DNA from: Pseudanabaena sp. ABRG5-3
GTDB lineage: Bacteria > Cyanobacteriota > Cyanobacteriia > Pseudanabaenales > Pseudanabaenaceae
Length of the DNA stretch: 64,000 nt
Assembly: GCF_003967015.1 (NCBI RefSeq)
Contig: NZ_AP017560.1
Location: 4,400,048 to 4,464,047, forward strand
Direction of reading: 5' to 3'
Shown here: piece after piece, positions 46,570-55,609 of the stretch
How the letters are laid out: the number at the start of each line of letters is the position of its first letter
Position numbering within the stretch: position 1 is the stretch's first letter
Translations under genes and position numbers: made by a program
Notes under the pieces: model-generated
Told to the model about the DNA's origin: nothing
Seen by the model: only the letters and a program-made list of their open reading frames with translations
The model's database searches: none

Positions 46570-47763
46570 ATGGTAAATAACCACAAGCCTAAGCGTATCG
46601 GTATTCTAACCAGTGGGGGAGACTGTCCTGGATTGAATGCCGTAATTCGTGCCGTTGTGAAGGTCGCAACCTATAAATACGGATGGGAAGTCTATGGTAT
46701 TCCCTATGGAACCGATGGTTTTATTGAACTTTTAGTTGGTAATCGTCAGCCAGAAGAATTACGCATCAAAGAGCATGGCTATGATATCCCAGGGTTAGTA
46801 CAGGGGCTAGACATCCTCTATTTTCTCAGTGGTAGTGTATTGGGTTCGATTAGTAAAGGTGATCCTGAGCAACATGCTGAAGACATTATTAAGGGCTATG
46901 AAAAGCTAGGCTTAACTGCCCTAATTGTGATGGGGGGTGATGGCAGTATTGAGATCTTAGATGGATTAGCGCAAAAGGCGGCGGAACAGGGAGCGACGTG
47001 GAATTGGGTTGCTGTTCCTAAAACCATTGATAATGATATTCCCTTTACGGAAGCGTCGGTGGGTTTTGATACAGCCGTTAATCGCGTTACGCAGGCACTC
47101 TATGATCTCACCTTTACTGCCGCTAGTCACGATCGCGTGATGATTGTTCAAGTAATGGGACGGGATTCAGGCTATCTGGCGATGGAAGCAGGCATTGCGG
47201 GTGGTGCTGATGCGATTCTCATTCCTGAATTGACTCCAGTTTTGAATGAAGGTGTCATTACGGGAGTCTGTAGCCACATTCAAGAATTGCAGAAGGGTGG
47301 TCGAAGGTTTGCTCTAGTCGTAGTGGCTGAGGGAGTCAAAAATCATCTCGGACAAAAAGAACATTACATCGGTGATTATGTGGCACATCACATTAAAGAA
47401 TGTAGTAGCAAGATGTGTCAGATTGATGCAGCAAATCCTAATCATATTCATCCCTTTGATACTCGCGTTACGGTTTTAGGTCATGTGCAGCGAGGTGGTA
47501 CACCAACATCTAGCGATCGCCTTTTGGCAACTGCCTTTGGTCGGGAGGCTGTCGATTTGATTGCCAATGGCAACTACAACCAAATGGTGATTTGGGAAAA
47601 TGGCAGGGTGAGCAGCGTTCCCATTAGTCGGGTGATCGAGCAAATCAAAAAGGGACGCAGAGAAAAGAAAGCTCCCTCAAGTGTCGATCCTCAAGGTTTT
47701 TTGGTGAGAACAGCGCGAGATATTGGTATTTATGTGGGAGAGGCAAGTAGTGATGATCAGTAA
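46570..47763 (+). CDS. pfkA: 6-phosphofructokinase
   Basis: Commits fructose 6-phosphate to glycolysis. 397 residues. N-terminal GILTSGGDCPGLNAVIR, the nucleotide motif VMGGDGSIEI, the catalytic PKTIDNDIPF and the substrate motif MGRDSGYLAMEAG are present. GGDGS and TIDNDI match the ATP-type group, but donor choice is not proven. The 3' end has a second decayed copy at 51371-51639. HIP1-rich minisatellite sequence begins right after the stop. Confidence 0.93.
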   Translation: MVNNHKPKRIGILTSGGDCPGLNAVIRAVVKVATYKYGWEVYGIPYGTDGFIELLVGNRQPEELRIKEHGYDIPGLVQGLDILYFLSGSVLGSISKGDPEQHAEDIIKGYEKLGLTALIVMGGDGSIEILDGLAQKAAEQGATWNWVAVPKTIDNDIPFTEASVGFDTAVNRVTQALYDLTFTAASHDRVMIVQVMGRDSGYLAMEAGIAGGADAILIPELTPVLNEGVITGVCSHIQELQKGGRRFALVVVAEGVKNHLGQKEHYIGDYVAHHIKECSSKMCQIDAANPNHIHPFDTRVTVLGHVQRGGTPTSSDRLLATAFGREAVDLIANGNYNQMVIWENGRVSSVPISRVIEQIKKGRREKKAPSSVDPQGFLVRTARDIGIYVGEASSDDQ

Positions 47764-47766
47764 AGT

Positions 47767-47832
47767 AAAGTGCGATCGCCCCTCATCACCCATAAACCCT
47801 GATCGCCTATTCCCCATATCAAACAGCGATCT
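47767..47832. repeat. HIP1-bearing minisatellite, block 1
   Basis: One unit of the pattern gcgatcgcccctcatcaccc-ataaaccc-gatcgcctattcccc-atcaaacagcgatc, directly after pfkA. Confidence 0.65.
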
Positions 47833-47880
47833 CTTGAGAGGTTAGATATACTAAAATTAATTTACTATTGACTCCCGCCT

Positions 47881-48223
47881 ATGAAATTACCAAATGGCGA
47901 TCGCCATTTGGTAATTTCTATGCAAAAGATTTTAGGGTATTGCTTAAATCTCAACCATGATAAGGGTAAAGAGATAAGGCGAGAGTATTTCAATCTAGGC
48001 TGGGTATACAGTTCAAAATGTCGATCGCTTGGTTGAATTAATTCAAATTGCGGCAGTTGAAGGTGAAGTCGTACAGGAGAGTAATACGAAATTTGGTAAG
48101 GAATATAAAATGGATTGGGAAATTCCTAATGCAGGAGGTGCTGAACTGAGAACTATTTGGGAAGTTAGTATAGAGTCTAGTTATCCAAGTTTAATTAGTG
48201 CTTTTTTGAAGAGAGAAAAATAA
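47881..48223 (+). pseudogene. DUF6883-like gene with a frameshift
   Basis: The frame from ATG 47881 gives MKLPNGDRHLVISMQKILG ... HDKGKEIRREYFNLG and then runs off-family to a stop near 48034. The family sequence resumes one base out of phase from about 48002 (GYTVQNVDRLVELIQ ... SYPSLISAFLKREK). Together they make a DUF6883-like protein of about 113 residues. A 1-nt insertion near 48001 explains this. It is followed, with a 1-nt overlap, by a DUF4926 gene, its common neighbour in cyanobacteria. Sequencing error or programmed shift cannot be excluded. Confidence 0.65.
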
Positions 48224-48483
48224 TGAAAATTCCACAGTTGCTTGATACAATCGCTATTTTAAAACCAATTTCTGTAGATAGGCTTTCGCTAATGGAAGCG
48301 GAGTATGATTTCAATTCAGCTTTGCCAGTGGGTTTGGTTGGTACGATTGTGGATATTCATCAGGATAATCCAGGGATTGATTATTTGGTGGAGTTTGCGG
48401 ATTCTGATGGGTGTGAGTTCGCGATCGCCTATTTGAAGTCTAATGAATTTCTTACTTTGCAGTACGAGCTTGTGGCGGCTTAA
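48223..48483 (+). CDS. DUF4926 family protein
   Basis: 86 residues, a small beta-rich protein with the pattern LPVGLVGTIVDIHQDNPGIDYLVEFADSDG. DUF4926 members pair with DUF6883 genes and are suspected toxin-antitoxin-like partners, but function is unproven. The ATG shares one base with the stop of the DUF6883 gene (TAATG). Confidence 0.75.
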   Translation: MKIPQLLDTIAILKPISVDRLSLMEAEYDFNSALPVGLVGTIVDIHQDNPGIDYLVEFADSDGCEFAIAYLKSNEFLTLQYELVAA

Positions 48484-48490
48484 GGTTTTT

Positions 48491-48550
48491 ACGAGATCGC
48501 ACCCTCATCACCCATAAAACCCGATCGCCTATTCCCCCAAATCAAACATA
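48491..48550. repeat. HIP1-bearing minisatellite, block 2
   Basis: One unit (gagatcgcaccctcatcacc ... cccgatcgcctattccccc) directly after the DUF4926 stop. Confidence 0.65.
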
Positions 48551-48562
48551 AAAGTAATTGAA

Positions 48563-49120
48563 CTACCAAATTCTTGGTTCAAGAATTTGGCTGTTGGCAA
48601 TAATGACGGAATCTCCTGCGGGGGCGATTACAAATAGCCCCTCCTGTGTTGCAAAGAGATCGGATCTTTCATCTATTTTTATCCCTGCTACGGCTCCATA
48701 GAGTTTGTAGTTTTGATATTTAGGAAATGCTTCTTTAAATCGTTCTAATGTTTGCAAAAACCGCTTTATATCTCGGACTTCCAAATGAGATTTCACTTCG
48801 ATCGCTACGACTTCATTAGTGTTTTCTACAAGAATATCGATTTCAATGGAACCTTTTTCATCTTGTGCATCAACTCGTAAGGCAGTGTGATGCACATCTA
48901 TGCCTTGTTCTTTAAACAATTTTGCAGCGGCAGGTTTAATTAAGTTCTCTACAAATTCTCCCCATCGACTAGTTAATCCTCCTACCTGTTTATTGGTCTG
49001 GGCAACAATTTTACGAAGATCTGCCATTTCTTGTTCGGCGATACGCTGATATTCTTGGCGTTGCTGTTCGCTTTCGCGGAATAGTGCATAAATGTCTTGA
49101 ATTGTAATTTGTTCAGTCAT
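48563..49120 (-). CDS. DUF3782-like PD-(D/E)XK family protein
   Basis: 185 residues. The N-terminal coiled coil (about 10-45, rich in Gln and Glu) is followed by a restriction-endonuclease-like core: GSIEIDILVENTNEVVAIEVKSHL (about 90-113), giving D...ExK. The tail has an aromatic end (LEPRIW). Such proteins are abundant in cyanobacteria and of unknown role; nuclease activity is a fold-based inference. It is isolated between minisatellite blocks. Confidence 0.75.
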   Translation of the reverse strand: MTEQITIQDIYALFRESEQQRQEYQRIAEQEMADLRKIVAQTNKQVGGLTSRWGEFVENLIKPAAAKLFKEQGIDVHHTALRVDAQDEKGSIEIDILVENTNEVVAIEVKSHLEVRDIKRFLQTLERFKEAFPKYQNYKLYGAVAGIKIDERSDLFATQEGLFVIAPAGDSVIIANSQILEPRIW

Positions 49121-49164
49121 GTGTTTTTAATTGATAGTGCCAGTTTAATTTTAACATTGGGGAT

Positions 49165-49405
49165 AAAACCCGATCGCCTACTATCTCAAATCAAACAGTG
49201 ATCGCACCTTCATCAGTCACAAAACCCGATCACCTAAATCTCCACATCAAACATTGATCGCATCCTCACCACCCACAAAACCCGATCGCCTATTTCCCAA
49301 AATCACCAAAACAGCGATCGCCCCTCACCACCCATAAACCCGATTGCCTATTTCCCACATCAAATATTAATCGCCACTCATCACTCACAAACCAGCTCGC
49401 CTTTC
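49165..49405. repeat. HIP1-bearing minisatellite, block 3
   Basis: About four degenerate tandem units of roughly 54-59 bp. Each has aaaacccgatcgcctattt, then a T/C-rich spacer with atcaaa, then cagcgatcgcccctcacc and acccac. GATCGC sites vary (gatcac, gattgc), so the HIP1 octamer is not kept perfectly. No gene is present from 49121 to 49417. Confidence 0.75.
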
Positions 49406-49408
49406 TAT

Positions 49409-49417
49409 GCTTTTGTT
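49409..49417. repeat. Target site duplication, left copy (gcttttgtt)
   Basis: Identical to 50560-50568 on the far side of the IS4-family element. Confidence 0.9.
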
Positions 49418-50452
49418 CTAAGTACAGGACAAAAATTTAATGGAGTTAAAAAAGGTAACAGAATTGAGTTGTAAGTCAAAGATGATATGACGAAGGAAAT
49501 CAAAACCAAGACGAAAAATACTCTTAGGCAAGCGACCATGCTTTTTCGGCTTGAGAGGATTGAGTAAGAATTGCCATAAACCAGAAGAAAAACACCAACA
49601 CAAAGCAAGAGTAAGTAAAGCAATGAGTTTAGAAAGCCGTTGCGAGTCCTGAAGATGTGTGGATTCTAAACAAAAGCCACGGGATTTAAAACAACCAAAT
49701 AAAGTCTCAATGCCCCAACGCTTGGCATAGTCAGTAATAGCAGTATAAGGAGCATGGTCAGTAGCGACAATCAACAAATCGCCATCCTCCAAACGCATGG
49801 CAGCCACATACAGCCAATGTCCGAAAATATGTCTGCGTTTAGACAACACCCTAAATTCACCAACTTGGAGATCTTGAAAACAAATGTCAGCACGTAGTTG
49901 TTTTTGTCCATCCTTGAGTACGGTATTTTTACGAATGCGGATTCTAAACGGGGTGCGTGGTTCACACAGCAAATAGTCAAACCACTCTTCTCCCACAAAT
50001 TCACGGTCTGCGGTCAAAAAGTCGATTTTACGGGCTGCAAATATTTCTAGAAATCGATTCCACAGTTCACATCGTTCGCGGGTGTTAGAGTTGCCTTTTT
50101 TATCCAGCATTATCCATACCAACGGGAAAGCGATTCCATGATGCACTACTCCTAGAGTCAGCACGTTGAAAACGGTCTTGCCAAACTGCCAATCGGTGCG
50201 GTCGATTGAGATTACCCATGGTTCGGGTATTTGCATTACTTTGACGACAGTGAGGGCAATGCTTTCATAGTCTAATTCAAAGTCTCGGAAGAATCTTTGT
50301 AGTCTTTTATAGTGCGATTCTACTTTGGCTTTGCCGCTAAATCCCGTCGCGATTTCGGCTAGGTTTACTGTCTTTACTCGTATTAGCGCGATCAGAAATG
50401 TGCACACAAATGCGAGTCTTGCTGCATTCCATTGCAGATGCTGCTGCAACAT
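49418..50452 (-). CDS. IS4-family transposase
   Basis: 344 residues. DDE residues are visible in ISIDRTDWQFGK, FLTADREFVGEEW and the YREK-like region DYAKRWGIETLFGCFKSRG. Full length with an intact frame, so probably functional. The TAG stop overlaps the left terminal repeat. Confidence 0.9.
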   Translation of the reverse strand: MLQQHLQWNAARLAFVCTFLIALIRVKTVNLAEIATGFSGKAKVESHYKRLQRFFRDFELDYESIALTVVKVMQIPEPWVISIDRTDWQFGKTVFNVLTLGVVHHGIAFPLVWIMLDKKGNSNTRERCELWNRFLEIFAARKIDFLTADREFVGEEWFDYLLCEPRTPFRIRIRKNTVLKDGQKQLRADICFQDLQVGEFRVLSKRRHIFGHWLYVAAMRLEDGDLLIVATDHAPYTAITDYAKRWGIETLFGCFKSRGFCLESTHLQDSQRLSKLIALLTLALCWCFSSGLWQFLLNPLKPKKHGRLPKSIFRLGFDFLRHIIFDLQLNSVTFFNSIKFLSCT

Positions 50453-50559
50453 TTCTCGGAATAGGTTAATCTCTTTGATAGGGGTTTTATGGTTAGATGT
50501 GGTTATCTTTTATAAAACCCCTTTCTCTATACTTTGGCAACTTTTTGTCCTGTACCTAG
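49418..50559 (-). mobile_element. Complete IS4-family insertion sequence
   Basis: 1142 bp. The ends ctaagtacaggacaaaaa and (inverted) ctaggtacaggacaaaaa are 18-bp terminal repeats with one mismatch. A perfect 9-bp target duplication borders it. The transposase stop codon lies in the outermost bases of the left end. It is inserted between minisatellite block 3 and the DUF433 gene. Confidence 0.92.
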
Positions 50560-50568
50560 GCTTTTGTT
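50560..50568. repeat. Target site duplication, right copy (gcttttgtt)
   Basis: The direct repeat partner of 49409-49417. It lies immediately upstream of a TATAAT box (50570-50575) that may serve the DUF433 gene. Confidence 0.9.
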
Positions 50569-50600
50569 TTATAATGAAATAAGTTATATCGTGCAATGTA

Positions 50601-50837
50601 ATGACACTAAATAACTTATTAGAAATGAAGGGGATTATTCATCGCGATCCCGATATTATGAGTGGAGTTCCAGTTTTTAAAGGAACTAGGGTTCCTTTGC
50701 AGACTTTTTTTGACTATCTTGAAGGTGAGGGAGGTTTAGCAGAATTTATTGATGATTTTCCTTATCTAAAATCACAAGTCATGAGGGTTTTGGAAAGTGC
50801 TGCCAAATTATTAATTACTCAAGAACGCGCTGCTTGA
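50601..50837 (+). CDS. DUF433 family antitoxin
   Basis: 78 residues with the DUF433 signature IIHRDPDIMSGVPVFKGTRVPLQTFFDYL. It is the antitoxin half of a pair with the DUF5615 gene; the stop TGA and the next ATG share a base. A perfect TATAAT lies 26 nt upstream of the ATG, next to the IS end, so the IS insertion may have changed its -35 region. Confidence 0.9.
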   Translation: MTLNNLLEMKGIIHRDPDIMSGVPVFKGTRVPLQTFFDYLEGEGGLAEFIDDFPYLKSQVMRVLESAAKLLITQERAA

Positions 50838-51184
50838 TGATTATATTATTGGATGAAAATCTTCTGAGTAGAAAACTCAAGCAGTCTTTTCTATCTAGAG
50901 GTCATGAAGTTTACAATGTTGATGATATGGGATGGCGTGGGTTTAAGGATAGTGAAATTCTTCGCTTAGCTGAGAATCATCCCTTTGATGCTTTTATTAC
51001 TGCGGATAAGAACTTGCGTTATCAGCAAAATTTAGTGGGGAAGAATTTAAGAATTGTCGTTTTGGATGCTCGTAGTACTAGACCTGATTCTTTACTGCCG
51101 TTGATGGAACGAATAAGTGAAGTGATTACTTCTTTACCAGCAAGAGTTGTCATATCAATCAATGACTCGTGTGAGTTTATATAG
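50837..51184 (+). CDS. DUF5615 PIN-like toxin
   Basis: 115 residues. Acidic PIN-like ligands are in IILLDENLLSRKLKQ, GFKDSEILRLA and AFITADKNLRYQQN. It is the expected ribonuclease partner of the DUF433 antitoxin and is translationally coupled to it (TGATG). Complete and in frame. Confidence 0.88.
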   Translation: MIILLDENLLSRKLKQSFLSRGHEVYNVDDMGWRGFKDSEILRLAENHPFDAFITADKNLRYQQNLVGKNLRIVVLDARSTRPDSLLPLMERISEVITSLPARVVISINDSCEFI

Positions 51185-51185
51185 C

Positions 51186-51380
51186 ATTAAACAGCGATCG
51201 CACCTCCCCACCCGATCGCCTTTTTCTCCACCAAACAGCGATCGCCCCCTCATCACCCATAAACCCGATCGCCAATTCTCCAAAACCAAACAGCGATCAC
51301 CCCTCACCTCCCAAAACCCGATCACCTATTACTCGCATCAACCAGCGATCGCCAATCACCTCCCAAAACCCGATCGCCTT
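51186..51380. repeat. HIP1-bearing minisatellite, block 4
   Basis: About three to four degenerate units of the block 3 type (aaacagcgatcgcaccc ... acccgatcgcctttttctcc). The last cgatcgcc runs straight into the duplicated pfkA fragment. Confidence 0.75.
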
Positions 51381-51639
51381 TTAGCAACTGCCTTTGGTCG
51401 GGAAACTGTAGATTTAATCGCCAATGGTAACTATAACCAGATGGTGATTTGGGAAAATGGCAGGGTGAGTAGTGTTCCCATCAGTCGGGTGATTGAGCAA
51501 ATCAAAAAGGGACGCAGAGAAAAGAAAGCACCTTCGCGGGTCGATCCTCAGGGGTTTTTAGTGCGAACAGCACGGGATATTGGTATTTATATGGGAGAGG
51601 CAAATAGTGATGATCAGTAAAGAAACTGCGATCGCCTTT
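51371..51639 (+). pseudogene. Duplicate 3' fragment of pfkA
   Basis: From cgatcgcctttt the sequence follows the pfkA 3' end to its stop (LATAFGRETVDLIANGNYN ... GIYMGEANSDDQ) and about 18 bp beyond. A few silent and missense changes are present. There is no start. The junction falls in a GATCGCC shared by pfkA and the minisatellite, pointing to recombination there. Confidence 0.88.
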
Positions 51640-51815
51640 CTAAAGTAAACATGCGCTAAATTCAAATAAATTTTATTGCATTGTAAACAAATTCTAAATG
51701 TAGGGAGGAAAATAGAAGTAGATAATGACATCGTAAAATTTATTTTGTGAGTATCGGGCTAGGCTTAATTCGACACATACCAGCTTGGCTTGATTAAGTT
51801 AGGAGGGCTATAGCT

Positions 51816-52643
51816 ATGATATCAATATTTCCATTCAAAAAGGCTTTCAGCAGTGTCTTTTTTGGCGTAGCAATATTCTTCCTAGCTTTGCCAAGTCAAG
51901 CAATGACGGTTCAGGAAGTGCCAAATCCACAGCAAACTTCTGGGAACTGGGTAACAGATAGCGCCGAGATCCTCAAACCTGAAACCGAAGCACAACTCAA
52001 CCAAATGATTAATCGGTTGGAAAACAAAAATGGTGCAGAAATTGCAGTTGTGACAGTACCAGACACAAAACCTGCGGCTTCTCCTAAAGCTTTCGCGACC
52101 GAGCTATTTAACTATTGGCATATTGGCAAGAAAGGGCGGGATAATGGAGTACTTTTTTTGATTTCTAAGGGAGATCGCCGTGTTGAGATTGAAACTGGCT
52201 ATGGCGTAGAAGCAATTCTGCCAGATGCCAAGGTCGGAAATATTATTGATACCGAAATTATCCCCCGTTTCAAACAAAGTAACTACGACGATGGCACTTT
52301 AGCTGGCACAAGATTGATTGTTGTAACTCTAGAGCCATCTCTAGACAAAGAACTACAAACAAATCCAAGTCCTTCGCCGAGTAGACAAACCCTTGTAAAA
52401 ACCTCTATCACGAACAACAAGCAGATTGACAGTTTACCTAGTTGGCTACCTATATTACTAACTGTCAGTTCGCCTATATGGCTACCTATATTACTAATAT
52501 TAATGATAACATCGTGCACTTCCATTGGAGGTGGTAGTTTCGGTGGTAGTGATAGCGGTGGAGGCGGTAGTTTTGATAGTGGTGGAGGCGGTAGTTTTGG
52601 TGGTGGTGATAGTGGGGGAGGTGGTGCTGGTGGTAGTTGGTAG
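51816..52643 (+). CDS. TPM-domain protein with Gly/Ser-rich tail
   Basis: 275 residues. The signal peptide ends near LPSQA-MT. The TPM domain (about 40-170) has WVTDSAEILKPETEAQLN, IAVVTVPDTKP, RDNGVLFLISKGDRRVEIETGYGVE and PRFKQSNYDDG. A membrane segment follows (about 205-235), then a tail of GGGSFGG-type repeats ending GGAGGSW. Relatives include Psb32 and YgcG-like proteins with phosphatase or assembly roles. AGGAGG precedes the start. It forms a pair with the LemA gene downstream. Confidence 0.88.
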   Translation: MISIFPFKKAFSSVFFGVAIFFLALPSQAMTVQEVPNPQQTSGNWVTDSAEILKPETEAQLNQMINRLENKNGAEIAVVTVPDTKPAASPKAFATELFNYWHIGKKGRDNGVLFLISKGDRRVEIETGYGVEAILPDAKVGNIIDTEIIPRFKQSNYDDGTLAGTRLIVVTLEPSLDKELQTNPSPSPSRQTLVKTSITNNKQIDSLPSWLPILLTVSSPIWLPILLILMITSCTSIGGGSFGGSDSGGGGSFDSGGGGSFGGGDSGGGGAGGSW

Positions 52644-52701
52644 ATAGTTCGAGATGTCAGAACAAGAAATAGCTCATTACACTTAAGTAGGAGAAATTTG
52701 T

Positions 52702-53466
52702 ATGAGTAAATCAGAGGTTCGCGTTCCTGAAAAAATAGCTCCAGAAGTGTTTGCATTAGCTTCTCGATACTACGCAGATTACAGACAAGGTTATTCCGAA
52801 TCAGATTTGATCAAAGCTGGGTCAGAGGCTGATATACCCCCAGAATTTATCCACAAGGCAATTCAGGAAATTCAAGCCCAAAACTTGCAAAAGCTCGAAA
52901 AAGAGCAACGTGTCAGAACACAGTGGAATTTATTACTTAAGCTAGGCATTGGCGTTCTTTCAATAATTATTCTTTGGATTATCTGGACGTATAACTCTTT
53001 TACTAGCTCATCTGTTCGGGTAGAAGTGGCTTGGGCGCAGGTAGAAAATCAATTACAACGACGAGCGGATTTACTTCCTAATCTAGTCAGATTGACACAG
53101 TCCTATGTCAATCATGAACGATCTCTAGTGACTTCCCTCATTCAGGCTCGTGAATCCTATCTAAAAGCTGCTACATTCAATGAAAAAGCAGTAGCGATCG
53201 CTAAAGTCAATCTCGCTATCGAGCAGTTTAATGATTATGCCAATATCCATCCTGAGTTAAAATCCAGTCACTTGTTCATTAACCTACAGTATGAAATTGC
53301 TGGTACTGAGAACCGTCTTGCCGTCGAGAGAATGCGATATAATCAGGCAGTAGCAGACTACAATCAAATTATTCAAACATTTCCCAATTCCCTGCTCTCT
53401 AAAAGTTTAAATTTTCAAAACAAGCCATTTTTTAAAGCTGTGAATTCCAGCTTTTCGCCGATATAG
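52702..53466 (+). CDS. LemA family protein
   Basis: 254 residues. The N-terminal cytoplasmic helical part (about 1-75) is followed by a single membrane segment (LLLKLGIGVLSIIILWIIW, about 78-96) and the LemA helical domain with VEVAWAQVENQLQRRADLLP, AIEQFNDYANIHPELKSS and AGTENRLAVERMRYN. LemA and TPM proteins are often encoded together in bacteria, with unclear envelope function. AGGAG precedes the start. Confidence 0.9.
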   Translation: MSKSEVRVPEKIAPEVFALASRYYADYRQGYSESDLIKAGSEADIPPEFIHKAIQEIQAQNLQKLEKEQRVRTQWNLLLKLGIGVLSIIILWIIWTYNSFTSSSVRVEVAWAQVENQLQRRADLLPNLVRLTQSYVNHERSLVTSLIQARESYLKAATFNEKAVAIAKVNLAIEQFNDYANIHPELKSSHLFINLQYEIAGTENRLAVERMRYNQAVADYNQIIQTFPNSLLSKSLNFQNKPFFKAVNSSFSPI

Positions 53467-53548
53467 CGGTTTTCCAATGAGTCCGAGGATTTTGTGGAAA
53501 TGCTTGCGATCGCCACAAGCATCAATAATTACTTCTTACCTGTATAAA

Positions 53549-55609
53549 TCAAGCTTCCCGAACTGATGAAATGACTTGATTGGTTAGCTTCTCAGGGACT
53601 TCTTGTAAACGATCAAAGGTTTTGCTGAAAAAGCCTACGCCCATCGTTAGCGATCGCAGTTCTAAGATTAAACTCTGCATCTCCACTTCAGGAATATATG
53701 CTGAGACATTATCCCAGCGCTGCCAGCCATCTTTGGCAACGTAGCCGAGAATCTGTCCACGTCTACCACTGACCAAGCGCAAAATGCTGGAGGTATATTC
53801 ATTGGGAATCGAAATTTCCACCAGATTGATCGGTTCTAGCAAAACTGGTTCACATTGGGGAATCCCTTCCTGCATCGCCAGTCTCGCTGCCTGTTTAAAT
53901 GCTTGTTCAGAACTATCAACGGAGTGATAAGAACCGTTGGTTAGGGTGACGACAATATCCACTATAGGAAATCCTAAGGCTCCTTTAGTCAAATATTCGC
54001 GCACACCTGTTTCTACCCCTGGGATATATTGCTTTGGTACAACGCCGCCCACGATGGTTTCCGTAAACTTGAAGCCTTCGCCACGAGTCAGAGGTTGAAT
54101 GTTCAAATAGACATCGCCAAACTGTCCATGTCCACCTGACTGATGCTTGTAGCGTCCGTGAGAATTGGTAGCTTTGCGAATCGTTTCTTTGTAGAGAACC
54201 TGTGGGATATTTTTAGTCATCGGCAGATTGTACTTGCGCCGCATCCGATCCAACGCTACCTGTAAATGGATTTCGCCCTGTCCCCATAAAACGACTTCAT
54301 GGGTTTCATTATGTTGCTCCCAGCGTAGGGCAGGATCTTCTTCGCAGAGTTTATTGAGGACGCTACTAAGTTTGACTTCATCGTTACGCTTTTCAGGCGC
54401 GATCGCCCAAGCAAATACTGGTTCTAAGGATGGTGCGATCGCTAAGGATTCGATGCTAGTTTGGGCAGTGGTTAGGGTGTCACCAGTTTTAACGCCTTCC
54501 ATTCTGGCAATCGCGACAATATCCCCTGCCTCTGCCTCAGAAATAGCTTGCTGCTGCCCACCTGCAAGCCGATACAAGCCACCAATCCGCATACCATTTA
54601 GCACAGTGCTATCGGTGAGTTTACCGAGCCATAGCCGCACTAGTGAGAGTTTACCGCCTTGGAGGGTGTAATAGGTTTTGAGAACTTGGGCAACGGTCGC
54701 ATCGGCTGACTGATTCGCATTTGCCAATTGCGGACGATGGGCAATGGTGGCTTCGGGTTGAGGTGCTTCATTCAGTAGAGCTTTGAGCAAGGGGCGCACG
54801 CCATAGTCTTGATCGGCAACTCCAAAGAAGACAGGCACAATTTGGTCGGCGCTTAGTTCCTTTTGCAGATCTTCGATGACTTCCTCTTGAGGTGGATTAA
54901 TTTCTTCCAGCAATTCCTCTAGGAGATGATCATCAAAATTGGCGATCGTTTCTAGCATTTCCTCCCGTTCTACTTTTTCCTGCGAAGCTAACTCATCAGA
55001 TAAAGCGATCGCCTGTGGTGCAGAATTAGGACGATATTGATAGCCTTGCTCGGTGACGAGATCGATAAAGCCTGTTAAGTCTGAGCCTGTGGTGATGGGA
55101 TATTGCTGCGCGACTAGCGGACGATTGGAGACTGTCCTCAGAGCTTGCATGAGCGTGCGGAATGCTTGAGCATGGGCAACTTCCCCAGAGCCAGCGCGAT
55201 CCATCTTGTTGACAAAAATGACATGGGGAATTTCCCAATCGTCTAAAAACTTGAGTAAGGGGGCGAGGGTATTTACGCGATCGCTATTCGGCTCACAGAC
55301 CACAATCGCCATATCTACACCCATCAGGGCATGATAGGTTTCTTGCAGAAATTCCACTGAACCTGGACAATCGAGAAAGTTAAAGCGGATTCCTTCATAT
55401 TCGGTGCTAGCGCAATTCACTTCGACACTCATAGAGCGATCGCGAGATTCCGTTGCACTATCCCCTACGGTGTTTTTATCAGTTACCTTTCCCTTACGTG
55501 AGATTGCGCCTGTAACAAATAGAAAACTTTCTAAAAGTGTAGTTTTCCCACTCAGATAAGCCCCAACTAGAGCGATGTTGCGAGTACTCAGGGTTTGCTT
55601 ACCATTCAT
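53549..55609 (-). CDS. Elongation factor G-like GTPase
   Basis: 686 residues with the EF-G domain order. G1 is GAYLSGKTT (EF-G proper has GHIDAGKTT), G3 FLDCPGS and G4 NKMD, then domain II, the III-IV region (GGHGQFGDVYLNIQP), and domain V. The altered G1 and the shorter domain IV suggest a paralogue of the sll0830 class, not the main translation factor. It may act in recycling or have a specialised role. No str operon genes are near. Confidence 0.85.
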   Translation of the reverse strand: MNGKQTLSTRNIALVGAYLSGKTTLLESFLFVTGAISRKGKVTDKNTVGDSATESRDRSMSVEVNCASTEYEGIRFNFLDCPGSVEFLQETYHALMGVDMAIVVCEPNSDRVNTLAPLLKFLDDWEIPHVIFVNKMDRAGSGEVAHAQAFRTLMQALRTVSNRPLVAQQYPITTGSDLTGFIDLVTEQGYQYRPNSAPQAIALSDELASQEKVEREEMLETIANFDDHLLEELLEEINPPQEEVIEDLQKELSADQIVPVFFGVADQDYGVRPLLKALLNEAPQPEATIAHRPQLANANQSADATVAQVLKTYYTLQGGKLSLVRLWLGKLTDSTVLNGMRIGGLYRLAGGQQQAISEAEAGDIVAIARMEGVKTGDTLTTAQTSIESLAIAPSLEPVFAWAIAPEKRNDEVKLSSVLNKLCEEDPALRWEQHNETHEVVLWGQGEIHLQVALDRMRRKYNLPMTKNIPQVLYKETIRKATNSHGRYKHQSGGHGQFGDVYLNIQPLTRGEGFKFTETIVGGVVPKQYIPGVETGVREYLTKGALGFPIVDIVVTLTNGSYHSVDSSEQAFKQAARLAMQEGIPQCEPVLLEPINLVEISIPNEYTSSILRLVSGRRGQILGYVAKDGWQRWDNVSAYIPEVEMQSLILELRSLTMGVGFFSKTFDRLQEVPEKLTNQVISSVREA

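Noticed and set aside
47767-51380. CRISPR-like array of repeated units
   Set aside because: The units are degenerate, the spacing varies, blocks are scattered among genes, and there are no unique spacers of constant length or cas genes. It is a minisatellite.
51147-51620. A 157-codon open frame
   Set aside because: It joins minisatellite sequence to the duplicated pfkA end and has no family-like N-terminus. Treated as a pseudogene fragment plus repeat.
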